IMG/VR virus record: IMGVR_UViG_3300023184_000025
Coordinates: 248,001 to 312,000 of that record
Reading direction: 5' to 3' (one strand)
Length of the DNA: 64,000 nucleotides
Origin: a virus
A program made the position numbers and the translations under genes. Positions 35,498-43,485 of the stretch are shown piece after piece; the first letter of the stretch is position 1, and the number at the start of each line of letters is the position of its first letter. The notes beneath the pieces are model-generated. The model worked only from the letters and a program-made list of their open reading frames with translations, did no database searches and had not been told where the DNA came from.

Positions 35498-35526
35498 ATT
35501 ATAGCAAATAGGCAAATTCTGGTCAA
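35498..35526 (-). promoter_or_regulatory. Sigma70-type promoter
   Basis: TTGACC, 17-bp spacer, TGC-TATAAT; drives the 127-residue gene. An imperfect palindrome (TGTTGC...CCACAA) sits about 10 nt upstream of the -35. Confidence 0.85.
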
Positions 35527-35553
35527 CCACAAGAATTGTGGTATTTTTGCAAC

Positions 35554-35582
35554 AAAAAACCCTACAAAATGTAGGGTTTTTA
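35554..35582 (-). terminator. Intrinsic terminator after the PP-loop gene
   Basis: AAAAACCCTAC/GTAGGGTTTTT stem with short loop; T-run on both strands, so possibly bidirectional. It lies 32 nt after the stop at 35614. Confidence 0.85.
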
Positions 35583-35613
35583 TGTGTTGTTTTAACGCAA
35601 CAGTTGGTCAGAT

Positions 35614-36783
35614 CTATGCCATTAAATGATCATTTTTTTGTAGATAAAAATGACCGTTTAGCATGCCCACAAATCCATCAAACTTGTTGTCAAAAGTATA
35701 TTTTAAATATTTTTTATCAATATTTTTTTCAATATGTTCTATACCTTTGAACCAACATTGATATTCTTTGGTATTTTTGAACCCTTGGAAAAACCAGTCG
35801 TCCCACTCGCACCAAATTGGGCTGGATGATTTTTGAACTTGAAATGTGTCTAATTTCCAATTTGGATAGATTATACCGCGAGAAATCACTTCATAAGCTT
35901 GCCGACTTGCAAAACCAGGAGTGGGCCAGGTCAATATAGATTTTAACATTGGATTTTGCTCAAACCATGACATGATCATGTGCGATTGTTTAATTATAAT
36001 TTCAGGCAGGTCTGGACTCCAGTAAAATAATACCAACTCTGCATTATCATAGTCTTGATTATTGAGTCCACCTTGGCAATTGTTAACCAGAGTATCTAGA
36101 AAATAAACAGCATATTTGTTGTCCTTGATACACACCCGAGGTTTATCGATACCCACAACAATTGCAGTTTTTAATCCTCGGTCCAGGTTTACCAGTTGCC
36201 CTTTTTCGCGAGTGTTTGAATAACGAGTTACAAAGTGAGGATTAAGATGTTCTCTAGTTGTTTTTAACCACTCTTCTCCGTCGTAGTTTTGAAAACTATC
36301 AACAGTTGCCTGCGACACATCGTAATAGGTTATTTTTGTATTGGGACTGCGAGATCGTATTTGGTCTAGTCCCATACGAGTTGTTAACTCAAATTCTGCT
36401 TCGATGTTTCTTGCATCAGTCACACCACGATTGGCAATAACAGTAGGAGTGTGTGACCGATTCCAGATGGTTACAATTTCATCAATATGACATCCAGCAT
36501 CAAAAAAAGCATCAACTAGAGTTTGGCTGTCACTTCCACCGCTATAATTTACTATAACATAGTCGTATTTTTCTCGTATCTGACGGGCTCGAATCTTATA
36601 CAGGTCCAGTATACTAATCTCTGGTTCGTGTGTCCAATTAGCGGTATTCCAGACATTATCACAAAACTGCCACTGTGGGTAGTTTTTTGTTTTGGTCCCA
36701 GCAATACATGCATCTATTTTGCTTCTGTATTGCTGGGCACCAACTGTATAAAACCCAAGTTTGGGATTGATACCATTGATCAT
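35614..36783 (-). CDS. PP-loop (ATP-pyrophosphatase) family protein
   Basis: A 389-residue protein with the ATP-PPi loop motif VNYSGGSDSQTLVDAF (SGGSDS) after a strand and near YDYVI, then DEIVTIWNRS. It belongs to the N-type ATP-pyrophosphatase group (QueC, asparagine synthase, PAPS reductase relatives). The C-terminal half is specific and Trp-rich (WCEWDDWFFQGF). It could adenylate a carboxyl, thio or sulfate group. Its ATG overlaps the TctC-like stop by 4 nt, so the two are coupled. Confidence 0.75.
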   Translation of the reverse strand: MINGINPKLGFYTVGAQQYRSKIDACIAGTKTKNYPQWQFCDNVWNTANWTHEPEISILDLYKIRARQIREKYDYVIVNYSGGSDSQTLVDAFFDAGCHIDEIVTIWNRSHTPTVIANRGVTDARNIEAEFELTTRMGLDQIRSRSPNTKITYYDVSQATVDSFQNYDGEEWLKTTREHLNPHFVTRYSNTREKGQLVNLDRGLKTAIVVGIDKPRVCIKDNKYAVYFLDTLVNNCQGGLNNQDYDNAELVLFYWSPDLPEIIIKQSHMIMSWFEQNPMLKSILTWPTPGFASRQAYEVISRGIIYPNWKLDTFQVQKSSSPIWCEWDDWFFQGFKNTKEYQCWFKGIEHIEKNIDKKYLKYTFDNKFDGFVGMLNGHFYLQKNDHLMA

Positions 36784-37715
36784 TGGACTGTTAAATTAAG
36801 CTGTTTAGAAATAATTAAGAATTTTCTTTTCTCTTCTTTTAAGAACTCAGCTGGGGAAAAGTCTTTTGCAGGTGCCATGTATAAAGATTTCAATTCACGT
36901 TGAACTTCTGCAGAACTGGCCACGGTCCTGATATATTGTAAAATTTCAGGATCAGCTCCTCGATTGGCTATCAACACTGACCATCTGTAGTATTGATGAT
37001 CGTTAATTTTGAGTTCTTGAAGAGTGGGAACATTTTTAAAAGCGTCTACTCTGGTAGGACTACCCACAGCCACAGGCACTAGTTTGCCAGAACTGATGTA
37101 CTGGTCAAGCAACATTGCGGATTCGTTAAGATAAGTCAATTGGCCTCCCAACAAATCTGCTATAGCAGGACCTTTGTAAGGCACATGAACAAAATTGCTT
37201 TTGTCGCCGGCAACCAGGGCTGATATAGTATGTCCAGCACCGCCAACGCCTGAGCTTCCGTAGTTTACCTCTCTAGTTTTGGTATAGGTCACAAAGTCCT
37301 GCCAATTCTTTATTCCAGTTTGAGAATTAACCACCACCACTGAGGGCTCTGTTCCTAGATGAGCTACAGTAACAAAATCTGTGCTTGGATCATAAGCGTT
37401 GGTGCTTGGATTTAAAATAGGCAAACTAACCAAAGAAGGTCCAGCAACCAACAGTACAGTTTCCCCAGGAGTTTTTAGTGCAGCCATATGGGCGTGAGCA
37501 ATTCCGCCACCTGCTCCCAGTTTGTATTCAACTTGAACTCGATATCGATTTTTGTCAATAGCTGACTCGATCACACGAGCAACACGGTCAGCACTTCCGC
37601 CAGCGGAGTACTGCACCATAATTTTGATTTCTTTGGGTGGCTGGTTAGCCATGCTGGACATCGAAAGTGTACCTAGCAATAAACCAAAACAAAATGATAA
37701 TGATTTTTTAAACAC
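36780..37715 (-). CDS. Bug/TctC-family periplasmic binding protein
   Basis: A 311-residue secreted protein. A GTG start at 37715 is chosen because AAGGAAA precedes it and the sequence then opens as a signal peptide (KKSLSFCFGLLLGTLS..SSMA), cleaved before NQPP. The mature part has the family hallmarks ITIMVQYSAGGSADRVARV-like start, NYGSSGVGGAGH, VHVPYKGPAIADLLGGQ and PTLQELK. These proteins bind tricarboxylates and other acids in the periplasm and are abundant in Burkholderiales. No membrane components (TctA/TctB) are present. Uncommon in phages; probable host-derived gene. Confidence 0.9.
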   Translation of the reverse strand: MFKKSLSFCFGLLLGTLSMSSMANQPPKEIKIMVQYSAGGSADRVARVIESAIDKNRYRVQVEYKLGAGGGIAHAHMAALKTPGETVLLVAGPSLVSLPILNPSTNAYDPSTDFVTVAHLGTEPSVVVVNSQTGIKNWQDFVTYTKTREVNYGSSGVGGAGHTISALVAGDKSNFVHVPYKGPAIADLLGGQLTYLNESAMLLDQYISSGKLVPVAVGSPTRVDAFKNVPTLQELKINDHQYYRWSVLIANRGADPEILQYIRTVASSAEVQRELKSLYMAPAKDFSPAEFLKEEKRKFLIISKQLNLTVQ

Positions 37716-37779
37716 GTAATATTTCCTTAAAAAGTTGAATTGTAATGCTTGTGGAAGAATTCCACTTACAGTAGGCGTT

Positions 37780-37796
37780 CTGTTATAGTATAACAG
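37780..37796. promoter_or_regulatory. Palindromic operator candidate over the TctC promoter
   Basis: CTGTTATA-G-TATAACAG is a perfect 8-bp palindrome with a one-base centre that overlaps the -10 element, a classic repressor-site position. Confidence 0.6.
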
Positions 37797-37816
37797 TAAA
37801 GACATCACTATGTCAA
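37787..37816 (-). promoter_or_regulatory. Sigma70-type promoter for the TctC-like gene
   Basis: TTGACA, 18-bp spacer, TATACT; leader of about 65 nt to the GTG start. Confidence 0.7.
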
Positions 37817-37887
37817 GTGTCAATTTGATCTGACGTCGGCCCTTGCCGGCGTTGCAAAATTATTTATAAATTGAAATAACTTGGTCA

Positions 37888-37916
37888 AAAAAAAGCCCAC
37901 CATTGGTGGGCTTTTT
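37888..37916 (-). terminator. Intrinsic terminator after the DUF4214-like gene
   Basis: AAAAAGCCCACCA/TGGTGGGCTTTTT stem-loop with T-run on either strand, 9 nt downstream of the stop at 37925. Confidence 0.85.
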
Positions 37917-37924
37917 AATATATG

Positions 37925-38824
37925 TTAAGCTACAAACGGAGTGTATTCAATACCTGTTGTGGCCAAGCCAACTAGGCCAATAGTGGTTTCAAATGCTGGC
38001 AACTCACTAGCAATAACTAGCACATCTGCTTGACTTAACTTGTTGTTGGTCATCCAAGTTGTGTATTCTGTTACTTGTGCCAATGTAGCTGTGCTACCAA
38101 ATACGTTTTTATAAACTTGTTTAATAAATGTTTCATCACTAACACCGCCGGCGTCTGCTTTGTAAACATCAGTGGCCAACAATGCTGTGGCCAATTGTTT
38201 GTTTGTCCAGCCTGCGTCAGCAAGATAGATGCCAATGCCTTCATATGCTTTAGTAACATCTGCAACACCAAGTGCGGCTGCCAGCAATGCATATACATCG
38301 CCTGCGCGACCTGCGGCATCATAGGCAATGGCTTTGTTGGTGAACACCACACGCTCATGATCAGCAAGATTGAATTCCATGTTGCTAACTAATGCGCTTG
38401 CCAAAGTTACTTTGCTGGCAGTTTTAGTAATGGTATACTCTGTGCTAGCGCCACCCATTGTGTAAGTGTCAACGCCAGCGGTACCCGTAACATCAACAAC
38501 AATGTCAACAGTACCATCGCCAACACGACCCGTGCCCACCACACCAAATGTAGCGACTTTACCAGCAGTACCAACTGTGGCAACTGTGACAATCAAGTTG
38601 TTTGTACTTGTACCGCCCAACGCTGTGCCCGCAAGGGTGATTGTATCACCTGCCGCATAACCCGAGCCTGCACTGGCTACCAAGCTGTCAAGAACAACGG
38701 AGTATACCCCGTCAGTTTTGGTAACATCAAAAGCGGCGCCAGTGCCTGTACCTCCTGTTAACCCTGTAACATTTTGGTATGTGGCATTAACTGCTTTGTC
38801 TTTGATTGTGATTGTTGTTGTCAT
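37925..38824 (-). CDS. Repeat-containing surface/virion-like protein with DUF4214-like C-terminus
   Basis: A 299-residue Ala/Gly/Thr/Val-rich protein. The first half contains GLTGGTGTGAAFDVTKTDG and AGSGYAAGDTITLAG, beta-rich modules common in phage tail and host surface proteins. The second half, VYALLAAALGVAD.., LADAGWTNKQLATALL and FIKQVYKNVFG..A.L..., with LSQADVLVIASELP, resembles the DUF4214 helical repeat. No signal peptide. A structural or secreted role is plausible. RBS AAGGAAAA. It has its own terminator, so it is a single-gene unit. Confidence 0.7.
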   Translation of the reverse strand: MTTTITIKDKAVNATYQNVTGLTGGTGTGAAFDVTKTDGVYSVVLDSLVASAGSGYAAGDTITLAGTALGGTSTNNLIVTVATVGTAGKVATFGVVGTGRVGDGTVDIVVDVTGTAGVDTYTMGGASTEYTITKTASKVTLASALVSNMEFNLADHERVVFTNKAIAYDAAGRAGDVYALLAAALGVADVTKAYEGIGIYLADAGWTNKQLATALLATDVYKADAGGVSDETFIKQVYKNVFGSTATLAQVTEYTTWMTNNKLSQADVLVIASELPAFETTIGLVGLATTGIEYTPFVA

Positions 38825-38950
38825 TATTTTTCCTTATAAAATGAATATCAACTAGTATATAGCGTTTTTACTAAGAAGTCTAGAAAAGACCAACTGAACT
38901 TGTGCGTATGCGCACATGTTTGTCACGGAAAAATGATTTTTTGGCAAAAG

Positions 38951-39184
38951 TTATCCGTAAAAATGCTTGTATAACATACCGGCTGTGTAAATGGTCAGCA
39001 ATACAGCATTGGATGTGATCATTGATTTGTGTTTCATTCGTATGCTAACAGCCAACCACAGTCCAGTTTCCAAAAAACACATGATTGCACCCAGCGGATA
39101 AAAGTCCAAAGAAACGCAGACAGCACCAACAATTGAAATTGTGGTAGCAGTCCATTCAACTATTGCTTCTCTGTTCAGCTTCAT
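38951..39184 (-). CDS. Small membrane protein, possibly leaderless
   Basis: A 77-residue protein with two to three hydrophobic segments (VEWTATTISIVGAVCV, YPLGAIMCFLETGLWLAVS, VLLTIYTAGMLY). Start ATG 39184 (MKLNREAI); the frame extends upstream only to TTG. The -10 of the promoter (39193-39222) ends 8 nt before the ATG, so the mRNA would have almost no leader. Function unknown. Confidence 0.7.
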   Translation of the reverse strand: MKLNREAIVEWTATTISIVGAVCVSLDFYPLGAIMCFLETGLWLAVSIRMKHKSMITSNAVLLTIYTAGMLYKHFYG

Positions 39185-39192
39185 ACCCAACT

Positions 39193-39222
39193 AGTATAAC
39201 ACAGACAAGAATGCACAGTCAA
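39193..39222 (-). promoter_or_regulatory. Sigma70-type promoter for the small membrane protein
   Basis: TTGACT, 18-bp spacer, TATACT; the -10 is 8 nt from the start codon. Confidence 0.7.
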
Positions 39223-39254
39223 GAAAAAGCCCACCAATTAGTGGGCTTGTTTTA
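39223..39254 (-). terminator. Intrinsic terminator after the outer-membrane barrel gene
   Basis: AAGCCCAC/GTGGGCTT stem with T-rich tail on the - strand, 17 nt past the stop at 39271. Confidence 0.8.
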
Positions 39255-39270
39255 TCTAATCTACTAGAAA

Positions 39271-39825
39271 TTAGAAACTACGTGTGTAGAATACATTGTA
39301 ACCATCTTGACGTGAATCACCGGTGATTCGGTCGAAACGGAAACCAACTGCATCCTTCTTGTTGATTGCATAAGTTACGCCAACACGAACTGTATCGGTG
39401 GTGTCTTTGTTTACATTGGCATTGTCTGCCGCTGTACGATAACGGTAAGCAACCTTAGCTGTCAAGCCAGAGCTCAATGGTACAGTAACACCTGGCTCAA
39501 TTGAGTAGTATGTAAACTGACCGCTGGTGCTGTACTTTTGGCCCAATGCCACTTTAGCGTAGCCTTTAACTGGTCCAAACAATGTAGTAGTTGCAGTACC
39601 GCCAACTTCTAAACGTGTGCTAACTGAATTTGTGTTGTCAGTTTGCGTTGATGAAAGTTGTGTGTGTACACCAAATGTATCATTGATACTTTCACTTAGA
39701 GCGAAGTTGGTACTCATTTGGTCATTGCCACCGATGGTGTTTAATTTTGTGCCTTCTACAGTAACTGATCCGGCAAACGCTGTGCTACTAATTGCAATAG
39801 CAATAAATGCTAAGATTTTCTTCAT
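39271..39825 (-). CDS. Outer-membrane beta-barrel protein
   Basis: A 184-residue protein starting at ATG 39825 after AAGGAAAA. Signal peptide MKKILAFIAIAISSTAFA, then a mature chain of alternating polar/hydrophobic strands ending in a terminal Phe (YNVFYTRSF), the C-terminal signature of outer-membrane porins. It is about the size of an 8-stranded barrel such as OmpX/OmpW types. Phage-borne barrels can block receptors (superinfection exclusion) or change permeability. Its own terminator marks it as a single-gene unit. Confidence 0.85.
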   Translation of the reverse strand: MKKILAFIAIAISSTAFAGSVTVEGTKLNTIGGNDQMSTNFALSESINDTFGVHTQLSSTQTDNTNSVSTRLEVGGTATTTLFGPVKGYAKVALGQKYSTSGQFTYYSIEPGVTVPLSSGLTAKVAYRYRTAADNANVNKDTTDTVRVGVTYAINKKDAVGFRFDRITGDSRQDGYNVFYTRSF

Positions 39826-39922
39826 TTTTATTTTCCTTAAAAAAAGAATGAGTTTTAAATCATTCACTATTATGTATCAGTGTTTGCAACAATGTTAATT
39901 AAAATTGGGGGTATTTTGGTCC

Positions 39923-39946
39923 AAAAAAAACCCGCCGAAGCGGGTT
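39923..39946 (-). terminator. Intrinsic terminator after the tmRNA
   Basis: Stem CCCGC/GCGGG with a TTCG tetraloop followed by a run of eight T on the - strand. Confidence 0.88.
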
Positions 39947-40222
39947 CTGAGTTTCTGTTACGAGGTATGTCTTACCCTAGACGGCTTTTATCAAGCTGCC
40001 AATGCGAACTGTTCGTCGTTTGCGTTTACGTTTTTTGCTTGATTTACGGTCATCGCCTACCGTGCTGTCCACTCTGTTACTCTTTGCCCTGTCAAAACCA
40101 TGCTCACCCCCGACAAGAATATACTAACCTAGTATACTCTTGGTGGAAGTGCCGGGGCTCGAACCCGGGTCCAAGACAACTTTCTCTTCGCCTCTTCCCT
40201 TTCGGGGTTTACAGCAATATTC
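39947..40222 (-). ncRNA. ssrA: Two-piece (circularly permuted) tmRNA
   Basis: Order on the - strand: acceptor piece first, ending CACTTCC-ACCA (3' end at 40141) with a T-arm GACCCGGGTTCGAGCCCCGG-like stem; a ~29-nt removed segment with a TATACTA/TAGTATA hairpin; then the coding piece beginning GGGGGTG (40111), which pairs with CACTTCC through G-U wobbles. The tag reading frame runs from the resume codon GCA (40023) to TGA TAA (39993-39988) and gives ANDEQFALAA, close to the E. coli ANDENYALAA. The resume codon is preceded by GTAAAC. Permuted tmRNAs are known in alphaproteobacteria, some betaproteobacteria and cyanobacteria. The exact ends of both pieces are estimates. Confidence 0.9.
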
Positions 40223-40855
40223 TTATTTAATCAATCTACGCTTTTGTAAATTCAATTCTGCTATTTTAGCATCGTCTGGCTTTAGATAGTAATTCTTCTC
40301 ACCATCGTTATACCAGTGTCTACCAAACGCATTGTTGTTTTTATTCTTGCGTAGTTGAGTCCATTCAATTGTTGTTATCCAACCTTCTGGAATTTGTTCT
40401 TTATTATACTTTTTGCGTGATGACAAGTCAACCGCATCTTTACCCACACACCAAACTTTTCCAAACTGCGAATTGTTTTCTTTCTGTTGGTGTTGCTTTT
40501 CAGCAAAGGTCTTCTTACGCTTTTCCATTGCTGAGTCAGTGTTTGCCAAATCACACACCTTCTTTTGATGTTCTTTGTTTACAGAAAAATTGTGTTCAGT
40601 GCGAATACCTGTAAATGGATTTGGGTGTAGTTGATGACGCAACTTTCCCGCTTCTCGTTGTCTTATTCTTACTAATTCTTCTTTTGGGCTTAACTTTGCT
40701 AAACCCTGCCACGCAACATAATCTTGCCAACGACCATATTCTTCATATAACTTGCGATGTGCTTCTGCGTGGTCATCAACAGATAATTCTACAAGATTGC
40801 TTGGATCGTCTGTTCCGCCTGCGTGTTTAGGAATAATATGATGTTTGTGGCTCAT
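40223..40855 (-). CDS. HNH endonuclease (homing type)
   Basis: A 210-residue protein with HKHHIIPKHAGGTDDPSNL and HAEAHRKLYEEYG, the HNH core. The C-terminal half has DNA-binding repeat-like segments (GKVWCVGKDAVDLSSRKKY, FGRHWYNDG). Its stop codon abuts the acceptor piece of the tmRNA, suggesting that this mobile gene targets or tracks the tmRNA locus. No intron ends were found. Confidence 0.85.
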   Translation of the reverse strand: MSHKHHIIPKHAGGTDDPSNLVELSVDDHAEAHRKLYEEYGRWQDYVAWQGLAKLSPKEELVRIRQREAGKLRHQLHPNPFTGIRTEHNFSVNKEHQKKVCDLANTDSAMEKRKKTFAEKQHQQKENNSQFGKVWCVGKDAVDLSSRKKYNKEQIPEGWITTIEWTQLRKNKNNNAFGRHWYNDGEKNYYLKPDDAKIAELNLQKRRLIK

Positions 40856-40894
40856 ACAAGTATTTATACCTGTCGAACCAAAGTCCAGGATTAG

Positions 40895-41206
40895 TTAAAT
40901 ATTTCCTAATCCTACACGACTATAACCCAACTTGGATTTAATCTCTTTACGGTCTCGATTCTTCTCTGGTTTCCACGCCCGTGGGTCGACGGTTTCACCA
41001 GTTAGTTCATAACGAAAGTCTGGATCGTAAACCATATATCCCAGTTTGTTCCATTTGATTACCCCATCGTCAAATAGAAAAATACAACCACGACACATAC
41101 AGAAACTGGCACCGTTTTCACTCATTACATTACCATTCACCGTGCCAACATATTTGACCACATTACCCTGGTGCATTTCTTTAAGTGCTTCGTAGTAGTC
41201 AATCAT
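40895..41206 (-). CDS. Hypothetical protein
   Basis: A 103-residue protein, MIDYYEALKEMHQGNVVKY at the start, with CMCRGCIFLFDD and TGETVDPRAWK. The N-terminal pattern recalls small phage proteins that begin with a DYYEALK helix and a short beta domain. It overlaps the upstream gene by 4 nt. Confidence 0.68.
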   Translation of the reverse strand: MIDYYEALKEMHQGNVVKYVGTVNGNVMSENGASFCMCRGCIFLFDDGVIKWNKLGYMVYDPDFRYELTGETVDPRAWKPEKNRDRKEIKSKLGYSRVGLGNI

Positions 41207-41433
41207 TCATCAACTCCAAAAACAAACTTGATACGATTGGCAACCACCTTGCCATCATATCGGGTGTCGTTAGCAACATCTAAACATTCATTGATGATTA
41301 GTTCTGCGAATTTTTCTAAACGGATCTTATCCCATTCTTGAATTTTGAATCCATCTTTGGGATCAAATTGGTATATCTTATCAGCAGATAAGTTAGCCTG
41401 TTCAGTAAGTTGTTTTATCTTCTGTTCGTTCAT
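41203..41433 (-). CDS. Small phage-type hypothetical protein
   Basis: A 76-residue helical protein (LTEQANLSADKIYQF, FAELIINECLDVAND), similar in pattern to short proteins common in enterobacterial phages. Preceded by a hairpin and the tmRNA-like remnant at 41460-41502. Function unknown. Confidence 0.7.
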   Translation of the reverse strand: MNEQKIKQLTEQANLSADKIYQFDPKDGFKIQEWDKIRLEKFAELIINECLDVANDTRYDGKVVANRIKFVFGVDE

Positions 41434-41446
41434 AGTGGTCTTTGCG

Positions 41447-41502
41447 GTGTCCTACCCTTGCGTCCAGAACACTTTTCTCTTTGCTTCATACAGCAATAAC
41501 TC
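41447..41502 (-). repeat. Partial copy of the tmRNA acceptor-piece leader, with hairpin
   Basis: On the - strand, TATTGCTGTA, GAA, GC-AAGAGAAA, GT and TGGAC occur in the same order as in the tmRNA acceptor piece at 40180-40222. Both copies begin directly after a stop codon (TAA). Here the T-arm is not conserved; instead GTGTTCT pairs with AGGACAC (41447-41472). Looks like a duplicated or decayed tmRNA segment on the far side of the HNH insertion. Confidence 0.6.
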
Positions 41503-42147
41503 TTACTTATTGATTATACTGTCAACAAAGTCTAATAGCAATGCATAATGGCTACCTTGATGATATTTGCCCTTCATCCAACTGTAACTATCATACCAAT
41601 GCCGTTCACTTTCAGGATGACACCCTATTAATCCAATTTGGTTTTGAATTATGGCCATTGGATCACCATTGGCATAACGAGCAACAGTTTCGAACTTAGA
41701 CTCGTCTCCAACTAAAGCGCACCCGTCATACCAAAACATGTTTGTGGGAGTGCCGTTCCAGGTTATACTGATATTTTTTGCATGCGGCCTGCGAGTATCA
41801 GTGTCAGGGCGTGTTATATACTGTACTGCATCAACGCCGTCTAGCAAATTAAAATACTCACTGCCAGCCCAGTATGCACCCATACAGATACCAAGGTATG
41901 CTCCACCACGATTAACAAATTCCTGTATCCTAAGTCCGTTTTCTCTAGTTAAAAAATTAAAATTACTGGCATCTCCCAGACCACCGGGAAAACATATCAT
42001 GTCAACATCGTCAAAAAAATCCGCCTCTAATTCCTGGCGGGTGAATATTTTAAATGTGTAGTTTGACGAAAGGGCTTTAATGATACCGTTGCCACTTTGC
42101 ACGGAGCAATATGGTTGGTGCAAAAATAATGCAATGCGACCGTTCAT
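41503..42147 (-). CDS. Glutamine-amidotransferase-like protein (BPL_N type)
   Basis: A 214-residue class-I GATase-fold protein: ICFPGGLGDASNF, RGGAYLGICMGAYWAG with the nucleophile-elbow Cys, and the His in LIGCHPESERHWY. It matches the biotin-protein-ligase N-terminal (BPL_N) family, whose biochemical role is not established. All presumed catalytic residues are kept. The substrate is unknown. Confidence 0.8.
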   Translation of the reverse strand: MNGRIALFLHQPYCSVQSGNGIIKALSSNYTFKIFTRQELEADFFDDVDMICFPGGLGDASNFNFLTRENGLRIQEFVNRGGAYLGICMGAYWAGSEYFNLLDGVDAVQYITRPDTDTRRPHAKNISITWNGTPTNMFWYDGCALVGDESKFETVARYANGDPMAIIQNQIGLIGCHPESERHWYDSYSWMKGKYHQGSHYALLLDFVDSIINK

Positions 42148-42149
42148 GA

Positions 42150-42281
42150 TTATTTGTGTGGTTTTAAAAAGTCATCGTCTTTTGAATCTTCATCAAATTT
42201 GGACCAATCGTAGGTAGCAACTGAATATATCCAATATCCATACAGTCCAAAAATTAAAATTAATAAAATTAGATTAGACAT
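42150..42281 (-). CDS. 43-residue single-pass membrane protein
   Basis: Begins MSNLILLILIFGLYGYWIYS, one membrane segment, then an acidic tail (DEDSKDDD). It lies between the GATase-like and dCMP deaminase genes with 2-14 nt gaps, which supports it being real. Function unknown. Confidence 0.6.
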   Translation of the reverse strand: MSNLILLILIFGLYGYWIYSVATYDWSKFDEDSKDDDFLKPHK

Positions 42282-42295
42282 ACTACTCGAGATAT

Positions 42296-42808
42296 TTAGT
42301 CAACAGTTTTATTGACTGTTACCCCGGACTTTTCTAAAAATTTTACCCCTGAATCATCTCGGTATGCTTCTCCGTAAAATACTCTGCGTATTCCGGATTG
42401 ATAAATCAGTTTAGCGCATTCAATGCAGGGAGCATGAGTAACAAACAAATCAGCACCGTCGCCACTTTCTGTGCTCTTGGCCAATTTTGCAATGGCGTTA
42501 GTTTCAGCATGAAGTACCTCTGGTTTAGTTTTTAATCCGTATCTATACTCTTCTTCAGCATCTTCGTTATATTCTGTATACGGATACATCGATTCAAACT
42601 CATCGGGACTAATCCATCCTCCTGCTCCAGAGTCATATACTTTATCTTCGCAATTATTATCCCAACCAGCCGGCATACCATTGTAGCCAATTGAGATGAT
42701 TCTATCATCCTTGACCACAATAGCACCCACATGCAATCTACGAGCATGACTAAGTTTGGCAAATGTTTTAGCAACATCCATATAGGCCTGAATAAATTTC
42801 TGTTTCAT
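42296..42808 (-). CDS. dCMP deaminase
   Basis: A 170-residue zinc deaminase with HAE (H100, E102) and PCIEC (C128, C131) metal and catalytic motifs, HVGAIVVKDDRI and GYNGMPAG. It makes dUMP for ThyX (28849). The stretch of about 40 residues between GYNG and HAE, with NNCEDKVYDS, is typical of phage and bacterial dCMP deaminases. Directly downstream of the phosphoesterase gene. Confidence 0.9.
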   Translation of the reverse strand: MKQKFIQAYMDVAKTFAKLSHARRLHVGAIVVKDDRIISIGYNGMPAGWDNNCEDKVYDSGAGGWISPDEFESMYPYTEYNEDAEEEYRYGLKTKPEVLHAETNAIAKLAKSTESGDGADLFVTHAPCIECAKLIYQSGIRRVFYGEAYRDDSGVKFLEKSGVTVNKTVD

Positions 42809-42809
42809 A

Positions 42810-43415
42810 TTAGTCTACACTTGGCCCATTGCCGTTTTTAAAGCCCACCTTTCCACCTTCAGATTCAATGCGTTTGATCACATCTTCGAATAAAATGGGT
42901 GTGTAATCGGTTTGCTCCACGCACACACAGTGATATCGCGGATCAATGTAGTTGCTGTAGATAACTTCTCCAGTATCAGCGTGTGCGCCACGAGGCTTCA
43001 TCACACGGTTAGCGTGAGTGTGTCCGTGAATGTTCACACCAAAGCGACCCAAACTTGCTTCATGCACAGGGATGTGGCTCAAGATCATTCCGTTCATCAC
43101 ATGATATGCTCGCAACTCACGAAAGTATTTGCGATATTCCTCATCACGAAAGATATCGTGATTACCACGGATCAGGACCTTGTCACCATTCAAGCGGGCC
43201 ATTGTTGGTAATGCTTTACGATTGATGACCACATCACCCAAATGATAGACCTTGTCGTTGGGCCGCACACGGTCATTCCAACGACAAATCATTTCTTCAT
43301 CCATTTCCTCAGCCGAGTCCCAGGGACGAAGTTTTGTAACACCATCGTTACGTGTGAAGCGACATACACCAGTATGTCCAAAATGTGTGTCGCTGACTAA
43401 AAATACACTAGGCAT
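42810..43415 (-). CDS. Calcineurin-like metallophosphoesterase
   Basis: A 201-residue protein with the five metal-site motifs: DTHFGH, GDVV, RGNHD, SHIPVH and GHTH. This family hydrolyses phosphomono- or diesters; here nucleic acid ends or a nucleotide are plausible substrates. Promoter at 43440-43468 and an AAAGGAG RBS. Confidence 0.9.
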   Translation of the reverse strand: MPSVFLVSDTHFGHTGVCRFTRNDGVTKLRPWDSAEEMDEEMICRWNDRVRPNDKVYHLGDVVINRKALPTMARLNGDKVLIRGNHDIFRDEEYRKYFRELRAYHVMNGMILSHIPVHEASLGRFGVNIHGHTHANRVMKPRGAHADTGEVIYSNYIDPRYHCVCVEQTDYTPILFEDVIKRIESEGGKVGFKNGNGPSVD

Positions 43416-43439
43416 ATATTGCTCCTTTCTTTAACTTAG

Positions 43440-43468
43440 ATTATACAATTGTTTGAGTTACCAGTCAA
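43440..43468 (-). promoter_or_regulatory. Sigma70-type promoter
   Basis: TTGACT, 17-bp spacer, TATAAT; drives the phosphoesterase, dCMP deaminase and following genes. Confidence 0.82.
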
Positions 43469-43485
43469 CTGTTTTTGTAATAAAA

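Noticed and set aside
38901-38916. TGTGCG/CGCACA hairpin as a terminator for the small membrane protein gene
   Set aside because: A neat 6-bp stem but with no T-run on the - strand, so not listed as a terminator.
40139-41520. Group I or II intron in the tmRNA
   Set aside because: The HNH gene lies outside both tmRNA pieces and no intron core or exon junction could be identified; a duplication next to a homing gene fits better.
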